DNA of 64,000 nt from Streptomyces europaeiscabiei (lineage in GTDB: Bacteria; Actinomycetota; Actinomycetes; Streptomycetales; Streptomycetaceae): positions 3,352,001-3,416,000 of the forward strand of contig NZ_CP107841.1 in NCBI RefSeq assembly GCF_036346855.1. Direction: 5' to 3'. The notes beneath the pieces are model-generated. The model had not been told where the DNA came from and searched no databases. It saw only the letters and a program-made list of their open reading frames with translations. Positions within the stretch are counted from its first letter, which is position 1; the number at the start of each line of letters is the position of its first letter. Shown piece after piece: positions 25,828 to 34,902 of this stretch. A program made the position numbers and the translations under genes.

Positions 25828-26162
25828 GCAACCCGCAAATGGGACAGCGTGTCGGCGTGGAGACACCGTCGGACTGGACACGGCTGCGTCGTCCCGGTCC
25901 CTGTCCGGTCCCTGGAGCTTGGTATCGAGCCTCAGGGCAGTCGCCCGGACGGCGAGCGACAACCACAAGAACCTACTTCGCCGCAGGTCAGAGGAGTCGG
26001 AGCTCACCCGAGCGCCGGCGGACCCCAAACCCCGAGCGGCGGATTCGGTCCGTTCAGGCAAAGTTGACGCTCCGCCAGCCAAAAAAGAACGTTTCCGCAG
26101 TTCAGAGACCTGCAGAAGTGGGGCGGGGGGACTCGAACCCACGGCCGACGGATTATGAGTCC
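25828..26162. repeat. Island repeat R4 (right half of a split copy)
   Basis: It continues where R3 stops. It shares CCCGGTCCCTGTCCGG, the GGCAAAGTTGACG and AACGTTTCC motifs and the adjoining tRNA end with R5 and R6. Confidence 0.88.
26119..26162 (-). repeat. Displaced 3' half of tRNA(CAU), att-like site
   Basis: This 44-base segment matches the tRNA at 59024-59068 from the discriminator base to the anticodon loop, with one base missing. The 5' half of the tRNA is absent. It marks an integration junction. The bases after the discriminator do not encode CCA, unlike the intact gene. Confidence 0.9.
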
Positions 26163-26402
26163 TTGAAGGTCTTGGCGACCCTTGCCGATCAGTGCCGATT
26201 CGAGGCGTTCTTGCAGGTCAGGCGCGTGCATCTCTGTGAGCTTTGCGCGGTCCTTGTCGGTTGGTTCCTGTCCTTGCGGTCCCTACACGGTCCCTGCCGC
26301 TCCTTGAGAGACCTGCCCGATACGGAATCCTCGGCGTCGCTCCAGCTCGGCGGACGCGGTGGAACCATGTCGCAGCGGATTCCCCTTCCGATGCACAGCT
26401 GT
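26163..26402. repeat. Left-arm repeat L1
   Basis: It starts straight after the tRNA fragment with TTGAAGGTCTTGGCG, matched by TTTGAGGATCTTGGCG after the fragment at 50198. From 26226 it matches L0 (6092-6334) through CTTGAGAGACCTG and GGAATCCT. I read it as the element-derived side of the junction. Confidence 0.75.
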
Positions 26403-26456
26403 TCCACCTCCGCAGGCTCTGATTCGGAGCTCGTCCGGGGATCCGTGCGGCCGGAC

Positions 26457-26491
26457 GGGCCCCACACGGTTTACTTCACCGTGTGGGGCCC
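26457..26491 (-). terminator. Terminator of the GH3-importer-GH30 operon
   Basis: GGGCCCCACACGG pairs perfectly with CCGTGTGGGGCCC (13 bp, 9-base loop), 27 bases beyond the GH30 stop codon. Confidence 0.88.
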
Positions 26492-26517
26492 GCGGCGGAA
26501 GGCGTTCTGGTCGTGCT

Positions 26518-28797
26518 TCAGGCAAGCCGCGCGGTAAGGATCACGGCGGCGCCGGCGGGCAATCGGTAGCTGTACGTCGTGTCGCCCCACGGGACGTCGA
26601 ACGCGGCGCTGCCGCTACCGGAGTTGTACGTCACCGACAGCCGGGTACCGTCGGGCAGTCGAGCGTTCTTGCGCTGGACGCCCTTGGTCGCGCTCGCGTT
26701 CGAGGTGGCCTTGCCCTCGGGGGCCAGGACAGAGACATCGTGGATGGACCACCAGCTGCCCGAGCTGGACTTGTTGACCACCCGGACGTAGCGGGCGGTG
26801 GTGGTGGGCAGCAGGATCCGGGTCACGGTGCTGCCCGGGCCGGTGGCGATCGGCTTGCCCCAGCTGGTGCCGTCGTCGGAGATGTACACCTCGTAGCGGC
26901 GGGCGAAGTCGCCGGATGAGGCGCTCGTGTCCAGGACGAGCTGGTCGAAGGTCCGGGTCGAGCCGAGGTCGACCTGGAACCAGTCGCCCGGCTGCATGCC
27001 ATGGCCGGAGCTCCAGCGGGTGGCGGCGTCGCCGTCGATGGCCTTGGAGGGCGGGTCGTCCGAGCTGCTCGCGGAGGCTGTGGCCTGCCAGCCCTCGCGG
27101 GACAGGGGCACCTCGCCCGTGGACGGGGTGAGGGAGGCACCGGTGGGCAGGGTGTAGCCGAGCCACTGGTCGCCGATGCGGACCTGGGGCTGCTGGGCGA
27201 GCAGCTTGCTGTCGTAGGTGATCAGGGCCTGGCTGCCGTCGGGGTTGCGGAAGGGGATGTCGACGGAGCCGATGGCGGCCGGGGCGGTGCTGCCGCTCTG
27301 CTTGCCGGTCCAGGTGAAGGTTGCGGCCGCTCCCGCTGCCAGGGTGTAGGTGAAGTGACGCTTGCCCCAGCGGACGGTGAAGGTGCGGTCGGTGGTGCCT
27401 GAGTTGTGGGTGACCAGCGCGGTGGAGCCGTCGGGGTTGGTGAAGGCGACGTCCTCGATGTTGCCCTTGCCGAGGGTGTTGGAGGCGACCCGGCGGGCGC
27501 CGGGCTGGACGAACTTGCTGGCCTGGGCGAGTCCCCAGTAGTCGGCCGTCGGGGCGTACGTCCACTTGCCGTCGGCGTTCCGCGCGACGGTGACCACCGG
27601 GCGGCAGCCTTCGCAGCCGTTGTTCCTGGGGCCGCCGTCGGCGTCCAGGGCGATGTTCCAGCGGACGATGCTCTGGGCCCAGTTCCGGGGGCCGTTGATG
27701 ACGTTGTCCATCGCGCCGGCGAAGGCGTCGCTCTCGTCGCCCTCCCAGTTGCCGCCGGAGCACTCGGTCTGGAAGGCGGGCTCGTTGGGGTAGTCGTTGT
27801 GGACGGCGGTCTGGTTCAGGACCAGTTCGGCGCCCGCGTAGCAGTGCCAGGCCGTACCGGCGACCTTCCGGGCGGTGGCCGGGTCGGCGTACAGGGACTC
27901 GGGGTAACTGGTGACGTCCCAGTTGTGGTCGTAGCCCAGGATGCCGGTGGACAGGCCCTGCTTCTTCAGGGTCGGGGCGAGGTGGTCGGTGATGAAGGTC
28001 TTCTGCTGGTCGGCTGGCAGGTACATGCCCGGGTAGGTCGACGGTTCGTGCAACGGCTCGTTCTGCGGGGTGACATAGCGGACCGGGACACCGGCCGCCG
28101 CGTACGCCTTGAGGAACTTCGCGAAGTAGTCGGCGTACGACTGGTAGGCGTCCGCCCGCAGTCGGCCGCCGATCATCGAGTCACTGGTCTTCATCCAGCC
28201 CGGCGGGCTCCAGGGGGTGGCCATGACGGCCAGCTTCGGGTTGAGCGCGCGGGCCTGCTTCAGCAGGGGGATGGTGTACGCGCGGTCGTGGTCGACGGTG
28301 AACTGTGTCAGCTCGGGGTCGGTCTGGCCGGCGGGCAGGTCGTCGTAGGAGTAGTTGCCGCTCACGGTGAAGTCGCTGGCGCCCATGGGCTGGCGCAGGA
28401 CGTTCAGGCCGATGCCGTCGCGGCGGCTGAAGAGGTCGCGCATCAGCGCCGCACGCTGTGTCCTGTCGAGCTTGGTGCCGACCAGCCAGGCGGAGGAGTC
28501 GGTGAACGAGGCACCGAAGCCGGTCATCGGCTGGTACGCGCGAGTGGTGTCCACCGTGATCGTCGAGCCGGAGGAGCCGGAGGAGCCGGACGATGCGCGT
28601 CCCGTCTTCCAGGTCACGGACGGCTGCTTGGCCAGGTGGGTGTCGGTGGACAGGTCGGTGAGCCAGAGCGATGCCTTGCCGGACGCGGCGTCGGCCGAGG
28701 CCGGGGCTGCTGCTGCCGGGAGGGCGGGAAGCGTGGCGATCAGGGTCGCGGCGGCTGCCAGGGCGGTCCGGCGCCATTGCCGGGTGGTGGTTCTCAT
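26518..28797 (-). CDS. Secreted GH30 beta-glucanase with F5/8C (CBM32-like) domain
   Basis: This 759-residue enzyme has a signal peptide (about 1-35), a Gly-Ser linker, then a GH30 barrel with acid/base E247 (TPQNEPLHEP) and nucleophile E345 (FQTECSGG). A beta-sandwich side domain and a discoidin-type carbohydrate-binding module (about 570-690, with SASSSDDPPSKAIDGDAATRW) follow, and a short beta domain closes the protein. GH30 enzymes of this layout cut beta-1,6-glucan, glucosylceramide or xylan; the neighbours (GH3 and CUT1 importer) favour a beta-glucan. The start at 28797 has AAGGAG eight bases upstream and a leader nearly identical to that of the solute-binding gene. It is the last gene of the operon, 111 bases after the permease. 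Confidence 0.92.
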   Translation of the reverse strand: MRTTTRQWRRTALAAAATLIATLPALPAAAAPASADAASGKASLWLTDLSTDTHLAKQPSVTWKTGRASSGSSGSSGSTITVDTTRAYQPMTGFGASFTDSSAWLVGTKLDRTQRAALMRDLFSRRDGIGLNVLRQPMGASDFTVSGNYSYDDLPAGQTDPELTQFTVDHDRAYTIPLLKQARALNPKLAVMATPWSPPGWMKTSDSMIGGRLRADAYQSYADYFAKFLKAYAAAGVPVRYVTPQNEPLHEPSTYPGMYLPADQQKTFITDHLAPTLKKQGLSTGILGYDHNWDVTSYPESLYADPATARKVAGTAWHCYAGAELVLNQTAVHNDYPNEPAFQTECSGGNWEGDESDAFAGAMDNVINGPRNWAQSIVRWNIALDADGGPRNNGCEGCRPVVTVARNADGKWTYAPTADYWGLAQASKFVQPGARRVASNTLGKGNIEDVAFTNPDGSTALVTHNSGTTDRTFTVRWGKRHFTYTLAAGAAATFTWTGKQSGSTAPAAIGSVDIPFRNPDGSQALITYDSKLLAQQPQVRIGDQWLGYTLPTGASLTPSTGEVPLSREGWQATASASSSDDPPSKAIDGDAATRWSSGHGMQPGDWFQVDLGSTRTFDQLVLDTSASSGDFARRYEVYISDDGTSWGKPIATGPGSTVTRILLPTTTARYVRVVNKSSSGSWWSIHDVSVLAPEGKATSNASATKGVQRKNARLPDGTRLSVTYNSGSGSAAFDVPWGDTTYSYRLPAGAAVILTARLA

Positions 28798-28908
28798 GGT
28801 GCGGCTCCTTGCGGGCGGGCATGACGGCCGTGCACGGCGGCGCGCGTGCATGACGGGGGTGGTGCGAAACCGGCGCGTGGGGGCCCGGTAAGGGCGCCGG
28901 AGCTGGGG

Positions 28909-29808
28909 TCACTTCAGGCCGGTGGTGGCGATGCCGGCGACGAAGTGGCGCTGGAAGAGGAGGAAGACGATGGTCACCGGGAGCAGGACGACGACGGAGC
29001 CTGCGAGGAGGATGCCGAAGCGGGTGAAGTCCTGTCCGCTGCTGGCCAGGGCGAGGCCGACGGGGAGGGTGTACTGGCTCTCGTTCTGGGCCACGACCAG
29101 CGGCCACAGGAAGTTGTTCCAGGAGCCCAGGAAGGTGATGATCCCGAGAGTGGCGAGGGCCGGTCTGGTCAGCGGCAGGATGATTCTCCAGAAGATGGCC
29201 AGTTCGCGGCAGCCGTCGACGCGGGCGGCGTCGATCAGCTCGTCGGGCAGGGTGGAGATGAACTGCCGCATCAGGAACACCCCGAAGGGGGTGGCCAGGA
29301 ACGGCAGGATCAGCCCGAGCAGGGAGCCGGTCAGTTGCATGTTGGCCACCAGGACGTACAGCGGTACGAAGGTGACCAGGCCGGGGACCATCAGGGTCGC
29401 GATGACCAGGGTGAACACGGCGCGTCGGCCGCGGAACTCCAGCTTGGCCAGGGCGTATCCGAGCATGGAGCAGAAGAGCAGGTTCCCGGCGGTGACGGCC
29501 AGGGCCACGATCACGGAGTTGGCGAACATGCTCGTGAAGTCCAGCGTGCCGAGCAGTTCCGTGTAGTTGGCGAGTGTGGGGCGGGTGGGGATCAGGTCCG
29601 GTGGGATCTTGCGGATGTCGGCCTCGGGCTTGAACGACCCGGAGAGCATCCACAGGAACGGCGTGACCATGAGGAGCAGCAAGCCGGTGAGCGGTAGGTA
29701 CAGCCAGGGCTGGCCCCACTCACGGCGGACGCGGCGGCGGCGTAGGACCTTGTCCGTGGCCGATGACGGCGTGGGGGCGGATGCGGGAGCGGAGGTGACG
29801 GTGGTCAT
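28909..29808 (-). CDS. Carbohydrate ABC permease, MalG type
   Basis: This 299-residue inner-membrane subunit of a CUT1 sugar importer has a leading helix (LYLPLTGLLLLMVTPFLWML) and the EAA loop (ELIDAARVDGCRELAIFWRI) that contacts the ATPase. It starts 6 bases after the partner permease. No ATPase gene is nearby; Streptomyces CUT1 systems usually share the MsiK ATPase encoded elsewhere. Confidence 0.93.
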   Translation of the reverse strand: MTTVTSAPASAPTPSSATDKVLRRRRVRREWGQPWLYLPLTGLLLLMVTPFLWMLSGSFKPEADIRKIPPDLIPTRPTLANYTELLGTLDFTSMFANSVIVALAVTAGNLLFCSMLGYALAKLEFRGRRAVFTLVIATLMVPGLVTFVPLYVLVANMQLTGSLLGLILPFLATPFGVFLMRQFISTLPDELIDAARVDGCRELAIFWRIILPLTRPALATLGIITFLGSWNNFLWPLVVAQNESQYTLPVGLALASSGQDFTRFGILLAGSVVVLLPVTIVFLLFQRHFVAGIATTGLK

Positions 29809-29814
29809 GGGGCA

Positions 29815-30795
29815 TCAGTCCTTGTCCCGCAGCACGCGGAACTGCAGCACGGTGAGAGCGATGATCAGGACGAAGACGACGTAGCCGGCCGCCGATGCCA
29901 TGTCGTAGTTGCCGTTGCCGAACTGTTTGTAGGCGTACAGCGTGGCCGACAGGGTGGAGTCCAGCGGGCCGCCGTCGGTCATGACGAACGGCTCGTCGAA
30001 GAACTGCAGGTAGCCGATGCCGGTGGTGACGGCGGTGAGGAGGAGGGCGGGGCGCAGGAGGGGGAAGGTGACCCGCCAGAACCGCTGCCAGGCCCCGGCG
30101 CCGTCGAGTTCGGCCGCCTCCATGAGGGACTGGGGCACGGACTGCAGGCCCGCCAGCATGATGATCATGACGGTGCCCAGGTTGCGCCACACGGCCATGA
30201 GGATCATGACGGGCAGGGCGAACCGGGTGTCGGCCAGCCAGGCCGGGCCGTCGATCCCGAACCAGGCGAGGGCGGTGTTCGCCAGGCCCGCCTGGGGTTC
30301 GAGGAGGGTTTTCCACACCACGGCGACGGCCACGACGCTGGTGATCACCGGGAGGTAGAAGCCGACCCGGAAGACGGCCCTGAAGCGGCGGATGCCGCGG
30401 TCGAGGGCGACCGCCGCGGCGAGCCCGGCGGCCAGGGTCAGGGGCAGGCCGACCAGGACGAACACGCCCGTGTTGGTCAGGGCGGTGAAGAACTGCGGGT
30501 CCTGGAAGAGGCGTACGTAGTTGTCGAAACCGGTGAACGACACGCTCAGCGGGGTGCGCAGGTCGGCGCTCTTGGTGTCGGTCAGGCTCATCAGCATCGA
30601 CCAGGCGACCGGCAGCAGCATGAAGGCGAGGAACAGGGCGAGGAACGGGGCGGCGAGGGTCCACGCGGCGCGGGTCTGGCGGCCCCGCGCGGAGCGCCGC
30701 GGCGAAGAGTGGCGGCGGGCCGCCGGCCGCGGGCCGGCGGCGTCGCGTTCCTTGGTGCCCTGCCCGGCGATGGTGCTCGTGGGCATGGTTGTCAT
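29815..30795 (-). CDS. Carbohydrate ABC permease, MalF type
   Basis: This 326-residue partner of the MalG-type permease has an Arg-rich N-terminus followed by membrane segments (AAPFLALFLAFMLLPVAWS) and the EAA loop (SLMEAAELDGAGAWQRFWRV). It lies 31 bases after the binding-protein gene. It is expected to form the channel with the product of 28909-29808. Confidence 0.93.
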   Translation of the reverse strand: MTTMPTSTIAGQGTKERDAAGPRPAARRHSSPRRSARGRQTRAAWTLAAPFLALFLAFMLLPVAWSMLMSLTDTKSADLRTPLSVSFTGFDNYVRLFQDPQFFTALTNTGVFVLVGLPLTLAAGLAAAVALDRGIRRFRAVFRVGFYLPVITSVVAVAVVWKTLLEPQAGLANTALAWFGIDGPAWLADTRFALPVMILMAVWRNLGTVMIIMLAGLQSVPQSLMEAAELDGAGAWQRFWRVTFPLLRPALLLTAVTTGIGYLQFFDEPFVMTDGGPLDSTLSATLYAYKQFGNGNYDMASAAGYVVFVLIIALTVLQFRVLRDKD

Positions 30796-30826
30796 CCGTC
30801 CGTACGAGGGATGCTGCGGGGGCGGT

Positions 30827-32122
30827 TCAGCGGCCGGTGCCGATGCCGGTGGCCTTGGACTGCAGGGTCTTCTGCGTCTCGGCGACGGTGGCCTTGCCGT
30901 AGGCGAGCTTCTCCAGCTCGCTGTCGATGGTGTCGGCGATCTGCTGCCAGGTCGTGATGGCCGGCGGGGCCTTGGTGACCTTCAGCTGGGTTTCGAAGGC
31001 CTCCATGTCCTCGTTCTCGCCCAGCTTCCCCTCCGACCAGGACTGGACGACTGCGGGGAGGTTGCCGGTGGCGTCCGCGTAGTCGGCGAGGTTCTTGGCG
31101 TCGGTGAGGAACTTGACGAACTTCCAGGCGGCGTCCGCGTTCTTGGCGTCCTTGAAGACCGCCAGGTCGCTGCCGCCGGCCAGGCCGGCGGCCTGCTCAC
31201 CCTGCGGCAGGGGCATGGTCTTCCACTTGCTGTCCAGCTCGGGGGCGTTGAGGTGCAGGTTGCCTCCGGTGCTGGCGCCCTGCTGCACGGTGCCGATCAG
31301 CCCGTTCTGGAAGTTCTGGCCGGAGTCGGTCTTGTCGTTCGGCGACAGGCCGTCCTTGAAGATGTCGTCGTAGGCCTCCAGGGCCTTGGTGACCTCGGGT
31401 GAGTCGAAGGTGAACTTCTTGGTCCCGGCGTCGTAGATGTCACCGCCCTGCTGCCACACCAGCGGCAGCCAGAACAGCCAGGAGTTGAAGCCGGTCTGCA
31501 GCTGGGTGGCGTGGCGCAGCTTGGGGTTCGCCTTGCCCGCGGTGGCCTGGATGGCCTTGAGGTCCTTGAGGTAGCCGTCCCAGTCGGCGGCGGGGGCGCC
31601 CTTGATGCCGGCCTTCGTGGTGATGTCGGTGCGGTAGTAGATCACCGAGGTGTCGGCGGTGAAGGGGACGCCGTAGGAGGTGTCCTTGTACTTCGTGGTG
31701 TCCCACTGGCCGGGGAAGAACGCGGACGACTCGAACGAGGCCGGGGTGGCCTGGAAGCCGTTCATGGAGGCCATCTCGGCCATCCACGTGGAGCCGATCA
31801 GCGACAGGTCGGGGGTGTTGCCGCCGGCGATCGAGGTGGTGAGCTTCTCGTGCGCGGCGTCCCACGGCACGGCCGTGATCTGGACCGACACATCCGGGTT
31901 CTGCTGCTCGAACTTCTTCGCCAGGCCCTGTAGGTCCTTGTCGGCCTTGTCGCCCATGGACCACATGACCAGCTTGCCCTTGGCCTTGCCACTGCTGATC
32001 TTCGTCGGGGCGTCGGCGTCCGCGGAGTCGTCGCTGCGGCCACAGCCGGTGGCCAGCAGGGCGGCGGCGACGGTGGCGCAGGCTATCTGGAGCGTTCTGG
32101 TGGTGGGACGGGTGCTTCGCAT
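30827..32122 (-). CDS. Sugar-binding lipoprotein of CUT1 importer
   Basis: This 431-residue extracytoplasmic solute-binding protein (family 1) has a lipobox at LLATGC, a typical start of the mature part (GKLVMWSMGDKADKDLQGLAKKFE), and the family segments DLSLIGSTWMAEMA and AGLAGGSDLAVFKD. The start at 32122 has AAGGAG upstream; an upstream in-frame start at 32158 would break the signal peptide. With the GH30 and GH3 genes it probably captures beta-gluco-oligosaccharides. Confidence 0.93.
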   Translation of the reverse strand: MRSTRPTTRTLQIACATVAAALLATGCGRSDDSADADAPTKISSGKAKGKLVMWSMGDKADKDLQGLAKKFEQQNPDVSVQITAVPWDAAHEKLTTSIAGGNTPDLSLIGSTWMAEMASMNGFQATPASFESSAFFPGQWDTTKYKDTSYGVPFTADTSVIYYRTDITTKAGIKGAPAADWDGYLKDLKAIQATAGKANPKLRHATQLQTGFNSWLFWLPLVWQQGGDIYDAGTKKFTFDSPEVTKALEAYDDIFKDGLSPNDKTDSGQNFQNGLIGTVQQGASTGGNLHLNAPELDSKWKTMPLPQGEQAAGLAGGSDLAVFKDAKNADAAWKFVKFLTDAKNLADYADATGNLPAVVQSWSEGKLGENEDMEAFETQLKVTKAPPAITTWQQIADTIDSELEKLAYGKATVAETQKTLQSKATGIGTGR

Positions 32123-32198
32123 GGTTGCGGCTCCTTGCGGTCGTGCTGAACAGGGCACGTGGGGGTGTGGTGGGGCAAAAGGGACTGCGGCCGGTGGG

Positions 32199-34748
32199 TC
32201 ACCCTGCGGGGCGCAGGCACCCCTCGTCGACGGTCACCTCGGCGGCGAGACGCGGGTCACGGCTGGAACGTCCGACGTGAAGGCGGTAGCGGCCGGGCGG
32301 CATACGCCACGCGCGAGCCTCGCTGTCCCAGATCTGGAAGGCGCGTGCGGGCACGTGTACCTCGGCTGTGACGCGGGCGCCCGGTGCCGCCTGGACGGTC
32401 GCGAAGCCGGCGAGCAGGCGCACCGGCCGGTCGAGGCCGTCCCGCGGCGGCTCCAGGTAGACCTGGACGACCTCACGGCCGACCCGGGGCTCGGTGTTGG
32501 TCAGTTCCACGGTCAATTTGAGCCCGCCTCCGCCTGCGGGGCTGGGCAGAATGGCGGAGACGGGAGATGGGGAGAGGGTTACGGACTCGTACGTCCACCG
32601 GGCCCAGCCAAGTCCGTGACCGAAGGGGAAGGCCGGGACGAGCCCGCCCTTGTCCCAGGCCCGGTGGCCGATGTGGACTCCTTCGGTGTAGTCCACGACG
32701 CCGTCGCGGGGGACGGCGTCCGGTACGGGGACGTCCTCGGCCCGGGCGGGCAGCGTCCAGGGCAGCCGGCCGGACGGTTCGGTCCGGCCCAGCAGGACGT
32801 CGGCCAGGGCGTGCCCGGCTTCCTGGCCCGGCAGCCACGCCCACAGCAGGGCGGGCGCCTCGTCGGCCCAGGGCAGCAACACAGGGGCGCCGGCGTTGAC
32901 GACCACGATCGTGCGCGGGTTGGCGGCGAGCACCTTGCGGACCAGGTCGTTCTGGTGGCCGGGCAGGTCTAGGCCGGTGCGGTCCCAGCCCTCGGACTCG
33001 ACCTCCTCGTTGGTGCCCACGACGACCACGGCCACATCGGCCGCCTGTGCCGCCGCGGCAGCCTCGGCGATCTCCTCGTACGGCGTGGCGCCGGGCGGGG
33101 CGTGGCGCAGCTGGGCGGTGACGAAGCGGTCGTAGCCGCCGGGTTCGACGACGGTGAGGTCGACTCCGAGGGCGATCCGGCGCGGCTGCGGCCCCACCTC
33201 CAGGTCGATGCCCCGCAGCGGCGGGTTGTTGTGCGTGGAGTCGAGGATCAGCTCCACCCCCCGGTCGTCGTCCCCGGAGAGGACCTCCTCGCCGTCGACG
33301 GTCACCCCGTAGCGGCCGACGCATCCGATCTCCAGGCGGTGCGTCCCCGGCTCGGTGAGAGTCAGCACGGTGCGCAGTGCGACGCGGTGCGTCTCGGGTC
33401 CGAAGTCGCCGTACCCGCTCCAGTCACCGGAGGGGCGGATCGTGCCGCCGACGCGGTAGCCGTCGGCGTCGAGGTGGTCGGCGCGTACTCCGCCGGCGCC
33501 GGTGTCGGGGTCGGTGAGGAGCGCGTCGGTGAGGTACGGCGGGCGCAGACGGGAGTCGCCGCCGCGGTGCACGGACAGGTGCACGTCCTCGGGGAGCGCG
33601 GCGCGCAGCCCGTCCTCGAACGACACCGTGCGCACCGCCGGTACGTAGGCGCTGCCGCCGCCCTGGAGGTACGGCGCAACGGCGTTGGGGCCGATCAGGG
33701 CGACGCTGCGGATGCCTTGCGGCGCCAGCGGCAGCAGGTCGGCCTCGTTGCGGAGCAGCACCATGCCGCGGGCGGCGACCTCACGGATGAGGCTGAAGTC
33801 GTCCTCTCCGGGGCCCGCCGGGGCGGCGGCCGACGGCACCGGGTTCTGTCCGGGCTCGCCCAGGCGGCCGGTGTGCCGCGCCAGGCGCAGCAGCCGCAGC
33901 ACCTTGTCGTCGATGAGCCGTTCGTCGACCTCGCCCGCGTGGACGGCCTCCACGAGGGGGTGGCCCCACAGGGGCTCGGGTCCGGGCATCGCCAGGTCGA
34001 GGCCGCCGACCGCCGAGGCCACGGTCGAGTTGGTGGCCGCCCAGTCGCTGACCACGGGCCCGGAGAAACCCCACTCCTCCTTCAGCACCTCGCGCAGCAG
34101 CCGGGCGTTCTCGGTCATCGGCGCCGACTCGGTGCCGTCGTCGACGCCCGAGTAGGCGGCCATCACGCTCCACGGCTCGGCCTCGGCGAGCACCTGCTCG
34201 AAGGGGGCCAGGTAGACCTCGCGCAGGGTGCGCTCGTCCAGCCGGGAACGGTAGCGGGTGCGGTCGGTCTCGGAGTCGTTGGCCACGAAGTGCTTCAGGC
34301 ACGCGCCCACGCCCCGGCTCTGCAGGCCGCGTACGAGGGCGGCGGCCAGGGTGCCGGTGAGCAGCGGGTCCTCGGAGAAGTACTCGAAGTGCCGTCCGGC
34401 GACCGGGGTGCGCTGGAGGTTCACCACCGGACCGAGGACGACGTCGACGCCCTTGCGGCGGGCCTCCGTCGCGAACAGGGTCCCCAGCCGCTCGGCGAGT
34501 TCGGTGTCCCAGGTGGCCGCGAGTGCGCTCGGGGCGGGGGCCAGCAGGCCGGTGGCGCCGGGCTCCTCACCGGTGCCGCGCACTCCCTGCGGGCCGTCGG
34601 ACATCGTCACCGAGGACAGGCCGAGGCGGGGCTCGGCGGGGAGTCTCCACACGTTCGCGCCCGTCAGCAGCCGGAGCTTGGACTCAAGATCCAGGGCCCG
34701 GACGCGGGCGGACAGCTCGGTGTCATCAGGGAGGGCAGGGCGGCTCAT
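32199..34748 (-). CDS. GH3 beta-glucosidase with PA14-like insert
   Basis: This 849-residue enzyme has the GH3 barrel with conserved KHF (152-154) and nucleophile D235 in GPVVSDWAA. It then has the alpha/beta sandwich, interrupted about residues 390-560 by a PA14-like beta domain, and a C-terminal fibronectin-like domain (TNTEPRVGREVVQVYL). There is no signal peptide, so it should act in the cytoplasm on imported beta-glucosides. It is the first gene of the operon, with GGAAGGA before the ATG. The palindrome at 34809-34828 lies 61 bases upstream and is shared with the divergent TetR gene. Confidence 0.94.
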   Translation of the reverse strand: MSRPALPDDTELSARVRALDLESKLRLLTGANVWRLPAEPRLGLSSVTMSDGPQGVRGTGEEPGATGLLAPAPSALAATWDTELAERLGTLFATEARRKGVDVVLGPVVNLQRTPVAGRHFEYFSEDPLLTGTLAAALVRGLQSRGVGACLKHFVANDSETDRTRYRSRLDERTLREVYLAPFEQVLAEAEPWSVMAAYSGVDDGTESAPMTENARLLREVLKEEWGFSGPVVSDWAATNSTVASAVGGLDLAMPGPEPLWGHPLVEAVHAGEVDERLIDDKVLRLLRLARHTGRLGEPGQNPVPSAAAPAGPGEDDFSLIREVAARGMVLLRNEADLLPLAPQGIRSVALIGPNAVAPYLQGGGSAYVPAVRTVSFEDGLRAALPEDVHLSVHRGGDSRLRPPYLTDALLTDPDTGAGGVRADHLDADGYRVGGTIRPSGDWSGYGDFGPETHRVALRTVLTLTEPGTHRLEIGCVGRYGVTVDGEEVLSGDDDRGVELILDSTHNNPPLRGIDLEVGPQPRRIALGVDLTVVEPGGYDRFVTAQLRHAPPGATPYEEIAEAAAAAQAADVAVVVVGTNEEVESEGWDRTGLDLPGHQNDLVRKVLAANPRTIVVVNAGAPVLLPWADEAPALLWAWLPGQEAGHALADVLLGRTEPSGRLPWTLPARAEDVPVPDAVPRDGVVDYTEGVHIGHRAWDKGGLVPAFPFGHGLGWARWTYESVTLSPSPVSAILPSPAGGGGLKLTVELTNTEPRVGREVVQVYLEPPRDGLDRPVRLLAGFATVQAAPGARVTAEVHVPARAFQIWDSEARAWRMPPGRYRLHVGRSSRDPRLAAEVTVDEGCLRPAG

Positions 34749-34808
34749 GCTCGTCCTTCCAGGCCGCGATGCGGCACGAAGCGGGCGGAACGGGAGCAGG
34801 AAAGCACA

Positions 34809-34828
34809 CTTACTAAGTACTTAGTAAG
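34809..34828. promoter_or_regulatory. Perfect 20-bp palindrome, probable TetR operator
   Basis: CTTACTAAGTACTTAGTAAG is fully symmetrical, AT-rich, and lies midway between the divergent GH3 and TetR genes. It is the likely site through which the TetR protein controls itself and the whole GH3-importer-GH30 operon. Confidence 0.85.
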
Positions 34829-34902
34829 TCCTTGTGCGTAAGTTCTTTCTCAGGTTTGATCGAAGAGTGACCACTGATCGACAGCCCCGTAGACTCCGCA
34901 CG

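Larger units (their letters stand above)
25709..26517. other. Gap with right transposon end, R4, tRNA fragment, L1 and terminator
   Basis: No supported gene. Left to right it contains the right inverted repeat (25776-25827), repeat R4 ending in a tRNA 3' half (25828-26162), left-arm repeat L1 (26163-26402) and the GH30 terminator (26457-26491). Confidence 0.7.

Noticed and set aside
26163..26420. Search for an integrase or excisionase next to the tRNA fragments
   Set aside because: No frame near 26.2, 50.2 or 59.0 kb shows tyrosine- or serine-recombinase motifs.
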